Shown here piece by piece: positions 6,715 through 10,838 of a stretch of DNA of 10,838 bases. The position numbers were made by a program, and so were the translations under genes. The stretch comes from Gammaproteobacteria bacterium (GTDB lineage Bacteria > Pseudomonadota > Gammaproteobacteria > UBA9214): the NCBI GenBank assembly GCA_020027635.1, contig JAHKKL010000033.1:1-10838 (forward strand), given 5' to 3'. Numbering within the stretch: the stretch's first letter is position 1; each line of letters starts with the position of its first letter. Under the pieces are notes generated by a model that saw only the letters and a list, made by a program, of their open reading frames with translations, searched no databases and was not told the DNA's origin.

Positions 6715-7371
6715 CTACTTACCGATTCCGGCGAAGATGGAATCACGTATTTGATCCACTTTCCCGATGCCGTTGATCTTGACGTAACGCGGGGCACCGG
6801 CTTTTCCGGAAGTGGCCCACTTGGAATAGTACTGGATAAGCGGCTCGGTCTGGTCGTGATAGACCTTGAGACGCTGCCGTACCGTTTCTTCCTTGTCGTC
6901 GTCGCGCTGGATCAGCGATTCACCGGTGACGTCGTCCTTGCCCGCTTGTTTGGGCGGATTGAAGATCACATGATAGGTACGGCCCGACGCCAGATGGACG
7001 CGACGACCGCTCATCCGTTTGATGATCTCTTCATCATCGACGTCGATTTCCACGACGCAGTCCAGCGGAATGCCCTTGTCCTTCAGTGCATCGGCCTGTG
7101 CCAGAGTGCGGGGGAATCCGTCGAACAGAAAACCATTGGCGCAGTCCGGCTCCTTGATGCGCTCTTCGACCAAGCCGAGGATGATCGCGTCGGAGACCAG
7201 CCCGCCGGCATCCATGACCTTCTTCGCCTCCACACCCAGCGGGGTACCGGCCTTCACCGCGGCGCGCAGCATGTCACCGGTTGAAATCTGGGGAATGTGA
7301 TATTTTTCCTTGATGTAGTTGGCCTGCGTGCCTTTGCCGGCACCCGGCCCTCCCAACAGAATAACCCGCAT
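6715..7371 (-). CDS. adk: Adenylate kinase
   Basis: The 218-residue protein catalyses AMP + ATP to 2 ADP in the cytoplasm. It begins MRVILLGGPGAGKGTQ with the P-loop GGPGAGKGT (7-15). It has the AMP-binding segment STGDMLRAAV (30-39), the NGFLFDGFPRT core (79-89), and a long LID domain with GRRVHLASGRTYHVIFNPPK (122-141) then RDDDKEETVRQRL. The LID lacks the zinc-binding cysteines, as is usual in Gram-negative enzymes, and the length is typical. An ATG two codons earlier (7377) is too close to the AAGGAG site. The ATG at 7371 has ideal 8-base spacing, so I chose it. The gene appears to be a single transcription unit, with a strong terminator after it and a separate 164-bp gap before it. Confidence 0.97.
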   Translation of the reverse strand: MRVILLGGPGAGKGTQANYIKEKYHIPQISTGDMLRAAVKAGTPLGVEAKKVMDAGGLVSDAIILGLVEERIKEPDCANGFLFDGFPRTLAQADALKDKGIPLDCVVEIDVDDEEIIKRMSGRRVHLASGRTYHVIFNPPKQAGKDDVTGESLIQRDDDKEETVRQRLKVYHDQTEPLIQYYSKWATSGKAGAPRYVKINGIGKVDQIRDSIFAGIGK

Positions 7372-7416
7372 AATCATTTCTCCTTAGAATAACCGCTGCC
7401 AGTGAATGGCTGCGTA

Positions 7417-7425
7417 TTATCCACA
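7417..7425 (+). promoter_or_regulatory. Consensus DnaA box (TTATCCACA) upstream of adk
   Basis: TTATCCACA is a perfect match to the high-affinity E. coli DnaA box. It lies 46 bp before the adk start. On the minus strand it reads TGTGGATAA and overlaps GATAAT, a possible -10 hexamer of adk, though no clear -35 is present. It is a single copy, so it is not an origin. It could be chance or a regulatory site. Confidence 0.35.
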
Positions 7426-7503
7426 GGCATTGGGGTAATAGCCAGAAAGCAGAATATATGGGGTGATGGGGGAAATTTATGTGCGCTCGGCACTTCAGTT
7501 TCC

Positions 7504-7525
7504 CTGCGTTCTCCGCGTCTCCGCG
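7504..7525. repeat. Short CTCCGCG-type periodic repeat after the VWA gene
   Basis: Just after the stop of the VWA-like gene the plus strand reads ctgcgtt, ctccgcgt, ctccgcg: three similar 7-8 base units in a row. It has the look of short dispersed intergenic repeats of environmental proteobacteria, but one copy cannot establish a family. Confidence 0.4.
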
Positions 7526-7535
7526 CTCAATCCTT

Positions 7536-8762
7536 TCAGTTCAACTGGATGCGCTGTCCCCAGGGTACTTCGGCGCGCCCCTTAACCAGCCAGATGACCG
7601 GATAGGGCGGCTCCTGTTTGGGGAATTCCCCGTGGGCATCGGTAAAGTAAACCAGCAGATCCGGATTGCACCCCTCCTGGCGCACCCAGTCGAACACCGG
7701 GGTGAAACGGGTTCCGCCGCCGCCGCGGATGGTATTTGGCAACTCGAAGGTCTCCCACGGCTCGAACCGCCACGGCCCGTCGCTGGCCAGCCGTGCATCG
7801 CAGGCATGCAAAACGATACGCGCGCGCACCTGGCCCTTGATGGCATCGATCTCGGTGACAAATTCACGCATCTCGCTTTCCTTGATCGACCCGCTGGTAT
7901 CCAGCGCCACCACGAGTTCGGCCTGCGCGCTTCTCAGGGTGGGAAAGATGGCTTCGCCTTCGCGTCGCGAGGGCCGCAGGTAACTGTAATCATCCCGGCT
8001 GACCGCGGTCATGTATCGAGCCAGCAGCATGCGCCAGGGTAACTGCGGCTGCAGCAGATGATCCACCAGGCGACGCAGGTTACCTCCCAGCTTGCCGGCC
8101 TGCATGGCCTGCTGCGCGGCGCCGGCCAGCCGTTGCCGCCACTGAATGGAGAGCTGTTCCTTCTCCATCTCGCCGAGCGGCTCCGGCGGCGCACGGCCGG
8201 GCGCCTCGCCCCGGTCCTGCTCCGCTCCCGACCCGGCATCCTGTTCCCGTGGTTGCTCCCCTTCACTCCCCCCGCCCTGCAACGGATCGGAGGGTTTGCG
8301 CTGTGACGACTTCTCGTTGCTGTACAAATGCTGATCGTGCGGCTGTTCCTCGTCCGTCTCCTTGACATAGGGGTAGATTTCCTCGGCCATCATCCCCTCG
8401 AAACCAACGTCATAGAGCGCACCCGGCACCGCCGTCATGCCCTCCCTGATCAGTATCGGGTTGATGGCCAGGTCGCAGGCCTTGTCCCAGCGCGACTTGA
8501 CGCGATGCTCGCGGCGGGCAAAATGCGACAGCGCGCAGTGCAGGACCTCGTGCGCCAGGGCAAACTGGGTCTGCTCCAGCGTCAGACTGGCGATGTAGCC
8601 GGGGTTGTAATAGAAGGCGCGTGCATCGGTCCCGATGGTCTTGCACCAGCGTGGGTCTGCCGCCTTCATGGGCATGCGCAGGACCAGCGCACCCAGGAAA
8701 GGCCGGTCCAGTATCAGGCGGGTGCGTGCGGCGCTGAGTTTGGTTTCCAGATCGTCGGTCAT
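7536..8762 (-). CDS. VWA-like / metallopeptidase-like protein (DUF2201), partner of MoxR
   Basis: The 408-residue protein has two parts. The N-terminal half (about 1-135) is a putative metallopeptidase domain with HEVLHCALSH (71-80), a full HExxH motif, and the downstream ACDLAINPIL segment. A hydrophilic linker rich in Gln, Glu, Gly and Pro (about 135-200) follows. The C-terminal half (about 280-400) is a von Willebrand A-like domain with the MIDAS signature DTSGS (288-292), a Thr in GGGGTRF (351) and an Asp in YFTDAHGEF (375). Such proteins pair with MoxR ATPases and are thought to act in metal-dependent assembly or maturation of target complexes. The actual substrate is unknown. Upstream moxR is separated by 255 bp. 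The ATG has a modest AGG site upstream. Confidence 0.9.
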   Translation of the reverse strand: MTDDLETKLSAARTRLILDRPFLGALVLRMPMKAADPRWCKTIGTDARAFYYNPGYIASLTLEQTQFALAHEVLHCALSHFARREHRVKSRWDKACDLAINPILIREGMTAVPGALYDVGFEGMMAEEIYPYVKETDEEQPHDQHLYSNEKSSQRKPSDPLQGGGSEGEQPREQDAGSGAEQDRGEAPGRAPPEPLGEMEKEQLSIQWRQRLAGAAQQAMQAGKLGGNLRRLVDHLLQPQLPWRMLLARYMTAVSRDDYSYLRPSRREGEAIFPTLRSAQAELVVALDTSGSIKESEMREFVTEIDAIKGQVRARIVLHACDARLASDGPWRFEPWETFELPNTIRGGGGTRFTPVFDWVRQEGCNPDLLVYFTDAHGEFPKQEPPYPVIWLVKGRAEVPWGQRIQLN

Positions 8763-8855
8763 GGCTTGCCTAAATCACTGCCCGCCTCATCCGCAGGAAA
8801 AATCCACCCTGCGTGAATGACTCCTGGTGTCAAGGATTGCGTTGGCACACATGCA

Positions 8856-8997
8856 AAATGGCCACGGAATCCACGGAAGAACACGGAATGATTATTGACA
8901 ATTACGTAAACGGTTGACATTTATTCATCGTCATTCCGGCCAAACGAGCGTAGCGACAAAATCTTTCCGTGTAGTTCCGTGGATTCTGTGGCTATTT
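8856..8997. repeat. 142-bp element with 33-bp imperfect inverted-repeat ends
   Basis: The left arm (8856-8888) and the reverse complement of the right arm (8965-8997) agree at 29 of 33 positions by eye. Each arm is itself built from short CCACGGAA / CACGGAA units. The 76-bp core is AT-rich and has TTGACA twice on the plus strand (8895 and 8914) but no coding potential. It lies between moxR and the VWA gene. It could be a small non-autonomous mobile element, a dispersed intergenic repeat or a large mRNA hairpin. Confidence 0.75.
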
Positions 8998-9017
8998 AAT
9001 CAGATCGAAAAGGCGGG

Positions 9018-10064
9018 CTACAGGTCATAGAGCATGACGTCCGCCACGATGTTCGCCCAGCGGGAGAACTGCGGGACGCGGAAAATCTCCTGGCCGATCG
9101 CGCGGTACATGTCGGAGACCAGCATCACCCCCATTTCGCGTTGCGGGAAGCTGCCCGCGAATTCGATGATATTCCCGAATATCACCTGCGCATTGCTTTC
9201 CTGTTTTGCGCGGATGGCGCGGCCTACCAGGGCCGCCGCGACGGCATACTGAAGGTCGGTCTCCCGCGGCACCTTGACCACGTCACCGCGTACGATGGCG
9301 TCGATGTCCGGCAGCTTGTCGAGGTTCTCGACGAAGGCGGAGAGTTCGATCCCGGCCGCGGGTCCCACGCACGCCTGCAGCGCGCCGGTCAGCAGGCTCG
9401 GCAGATCGCCGAATTTCTGCAGGGCGCGGTGACTGAACTCCCAGGAGCGCGGCGAGGGGAAGGCCACCGGGTTGTGCGCCGGGTCGAACTCGAACAGCAA
9501 TTCGGGCCGGAAACGCAGGAAGGCGATCAGGCGTTCGTCGATACGGTTGGCATAGGCCCAGGCCACCCAGTCGTCCAGGTTGATATCGACTTCGTAGTGG
9601 GAAAAACGGTTGGCGAGCGGCGCGGGCATGGTATAGGTCACGCCCCGATCCCCCTGACGGTTTCCCGCCGCGAAGATGGCCCAGCCGTCCGGCACCACGT
9701 AGGCACCCAGGCGACGATCGAGAATCAGCTGGTAGGCCGCAGCCGACACACTGGGCGGCACGGAGGTGATTTCATCCAGAAACAGTATGCCCTGTTTCCC
9801 GTGCCGTTCGGCGTCCGGGAGCATGGCGGGGATGGCCCATTCCACCTGAGCACCGACGCGAAACGGGATGCCACGCAGGTCGCTCGGCTCCATCTGCGAC
9901 AGGCGGATATCGATCACCGGCATGCCGTGATGACGGCCGATCTGGGCAACCATCTGTGACTTGCCCACGCCCGGCGGCCCCCACAGCATCACGGGCGTGT
10001 GATGCCCTTCCTGGGTACTCAGGAACTCTCTCTCAAGTACTGTCAGCAACTGCGCGGGCCGCAT
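9018..10064 (-). CDS. MoxR-family AAA+ ATPase
   Basis: The 348-residue protein shows Walker A GPPGVGKS (29-36), Walker B ILFLDE (93-98), the sensor-1 region AAGN (Asn135) and an ANRF motif (Arg153) typical of arginine-finger segments. MoxR proteins use ATP hydrolysis to remodel or assemble protein complexes, usually together with a VWA-containing partner. The VWA-like gene downstream supplies that partner. The ATG at 10064 has GAGG five bases upstream. The NUDIX gene lies 131 bp upstream on the same strand. I cannot tell the MoxR subfamily or target. Confidence 0.94.
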   Translation of the reverse strand: MRPAQLLTVLEREFLSTQEGHHTPVMLWGPPGVGKSQMVAQIGRHHGMPVIDIRLSQMEPSDLRGIPFRVGAQVEWAIPAMLPDAERHGKQGILFLDEITSVPPSVSAAAYQLILDRRLGAYVVPDGWAIFAAGNRQGDRGVTYTMPAPLANRFSHYEVDINLDDWVAWAYANRIDERLIAFLRFRPELLFEFDPAHNPVAFPSPRSWEFSHRALQKFGDLPSLLTGALQACVGPAAGIELSAFVENLDKLPDIDAIVRGDVVKVPRETDLQYAVAAALVGRAIRAKQESNAQVIFGNIIEFAGSFPQREMGVMLVSDMYRAIGQEIFRVPQFSRWANIVADVMLYDL

Positions 10065-10163
10065 GCTTACCTCGTCATACCCTCATTAATGATCACGTGG
10101 TCGTCGCGTTCCGCCGTGACGTCGAAGTACGCATCTTACTGGCTTTGCCCGGGAAAATCATGA

Positions 10164-10182
10164 CCGGCACCCGGGATGCCGG
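10164..10182 (-). terminator. Weak hairpin after the NUDIX gene, possible terminator
   Basis: A 6-bp perfect stem (CCGGCA / TGCCGG) with a 7-base loop lies 13 bp after the NUDIX stop. On the minus strand it is followed six bases later by only four T residues, so termination would be partial at best. The 131-bp gap before moxR may also hold a moxR promoter, but none is clear. Confidence 0.3.
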
Positions 10183-10195
10183 CGAGCAATACGGG

Positions 10196-10630
10196 CTATC
10201 GGCGCAGTGGCGCCACCCGGCCAGTTGCGAGCCAGACGCGGTAATCCGCGATGATCCGTGCATGGTCGAAGGCCAGCGGCGGACAGTTTGCGGGATCGAA
10301 CAGCTCGAGGCGCCCGGCATCGTCACCCGCCCGTGGCTCTCCCCGGGCTTCCCCGATATACACGGCGCTGACGGTATGGCCGCGCACATCGCGCGCGGGA
10401 TCGGAATAACAACCGAGCAGCAGATTCAGTTCCACCTCCAGTGCGGTTTCCTCGCGCGCTTCGCGCCGCGCCGCCGCCTCCAGCGTCTCGCCCACATCGA
10501 CGAAACCGCCGGGCAAGGCCCAGCCATGCGGCGGGTAACGGCGTTCGATCAGGACGATGGGCCGCGCGGGCCGATCGGCCATCTCGATAATGACATCCAC
10601 AGTCAGCAACGGCGTCTTTGGTGTGGTCAT
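10196..10630 (-). CDS. NUDIX hydrolase
   Basis: The 144-residue protein has the NUDIX box from Gly42 to Leu64: GFVDVGE, seven residues, RE, then EETAL. All catalytic Glu residues are present (48, 57, 60, 61). The usual Gly near the end of the box is Ala63. The preceding ERRYPPHGWALPGG suits the ADP-ribose/NADH pyrophosphatase-like subgroup, which hydrolyses nucleoside diphosphates linked to another moiety. The precise substrate cannot be read from sequence. The start lies 8 bp after the hslR stop, with its GAGAGG ribosome binding site overlapping that stop, so the two genes are probably co-transcribed. Confidence 0.92.
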   Translation of the reverse strand: MTTPKTPLLTVDVIIEMADRPARPIVLIERRYPPHGWALPGGFVDVGETLEAAARREAREETALEVELNLLLGCYSDPARDVRGHTVSAVYIGEARGEPRAGDDAGRLELFDPANCPPLAFDHARIIADYRVWLATGRVAPLRR

Positions 10631-10638
10631 ATCGCCTC

Positions 10639-10838
10639 TCAGCGTTTCATCTCGCGCAGTTGCCGCCGCGCACGCTTGTCCGGACGTCGCTCCCGCCGGC
10701 CCGGGCCATGCCCCTGCAGTCTGCGCTCCATGGACAACTCATGGCGCTCCTGCCTGCTCTGCTCGGATTCACTGTAAAGTTCACGTGCCTGTTCCGCCTG
10801 GCGGCGCTGCAGCGTCAGCCGCTCGACCGTGATGACAA
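10639..10838 (-). CDS. hslR: Heat shock protein 15 (S4-domain RNA-binding), C-terminal fragment
   Basis: The last 65 residues of a gene entering from the right edge. The frame is open without stops. Its wording resembles the C-terminal half of E. coli Hsp15: VITVERLTLQRRQAEQARELY, slightly split here by my reading, and RRPDKRARRQLREMKR at the end, matching the RRPDKKERRDL-type tail. Hsp15 binds free 50S subunits carrying nascent chains and helps ribosome rescue. The S4 domain that binds RNA lies outside the window. The identification rests on this tail region only. Confidence 0.85.
   Translation of the reverse strand, partial: VITVERLTLQRRQAEQARELYSESEQSRQERHELSMERRLQGHGPGRRERRPDKRARRQLREMKR

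Noticed and set aside
7480..7535. Terminator after the VWA gene
   Set aside because: Only a 4-bp stem (GTGC/GCAC) with a weak AAATTT tail is seen on the minus strand. Too weak to call.
8763..8860. Promoter for the VWA gene from TTGACA at 8828-8833 (minus strand)
   Set aside because: The spacer of 17-18 bases leads to AGGGTG/GGGTGG, with no resemblance to a -10.
9141..9959. 272-codon open frame on the plus strand
   Set aside because: Antisense to moxR, which has intact Walker motifs. Its translation shows no known domain.
9956..10777. 273-codon open frame on the plus strand
   Set aside because: Antisense to the NUDIX gene and hslR. No recognisable motifs and no supporting start signal.
1..10838. 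CRISPR arrays, tRNA or rRNA genes, transposases, riboswitches
   Set aside because: Looked for on both strands and nothing was found. The only repeats are those listed.

Overview
The window looks like ordinary chromosomal DNA from a GC-rich gammaproteobacterium. A Chromatiales-like, possibly sulfur-oxidising lineage is my guess from the feel of the proteins; nothing here proves it. Adk is the long-LID form lacking zinc cysteines, and the XerD and Hsp15 ends are gammaproteobacterial in style. There are ten protein genes and fragments on the minus strand and one on the plus strand. I see no rRNA, tRNA, CRISPR array, phage module or transposase.

Reading the minus strand from the right edge: the 3' end of hslR (Hsp15) overlaps its ribosome binding site with a NUDIX hydrolase gene. 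A MoxR-type AAA+ ATPase follows, and then its usual partner, a metallopeptidase-like/VWA-like protein. The last two are separated by 255 bp that carry a large imperfect inverted repeat. After a 164-bp gap come adk (adenylate kinase) and a clear intrinsic terminator. About 350 bp of non-coding, partly AT-rich DNA lies between that terminator and a diguanylate cyclase with an acidic tandem repeat. A thioredoxin and a secreted SIMPL-domain protein follow as a likely two-gene unit with its own TATAAT box.

On the left, a plus-strand gene encodes an acyl carrier domain fused to a PlsC-type acyltransferase. It converges on the SIMPL gene and diverges from nfeD. The nfeD, slipin and xerD genes form a tight minus-strand operon: nfeD encodes a membrane-bound ClpP-class protease and slipin an SPFH protein, separated by one base. 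xerD then starts at a TTG six bases after the slipin stop and runs off the left edge.

Functional pairs are NfeD with slipin (membrane protein quality control or microdomains), MoxR with the VWA protein (an AAA+ chaperone and its effector), and thioredoxin with SIMPL by position only. I found no convincing new multi-gene system. The best leads are the inverted-repeat element between moxR and the VWA gene, the ACP-acyltransferase fusion, and a GNRA-capped hairpin beside the acidic repeat in the cyclase gene.
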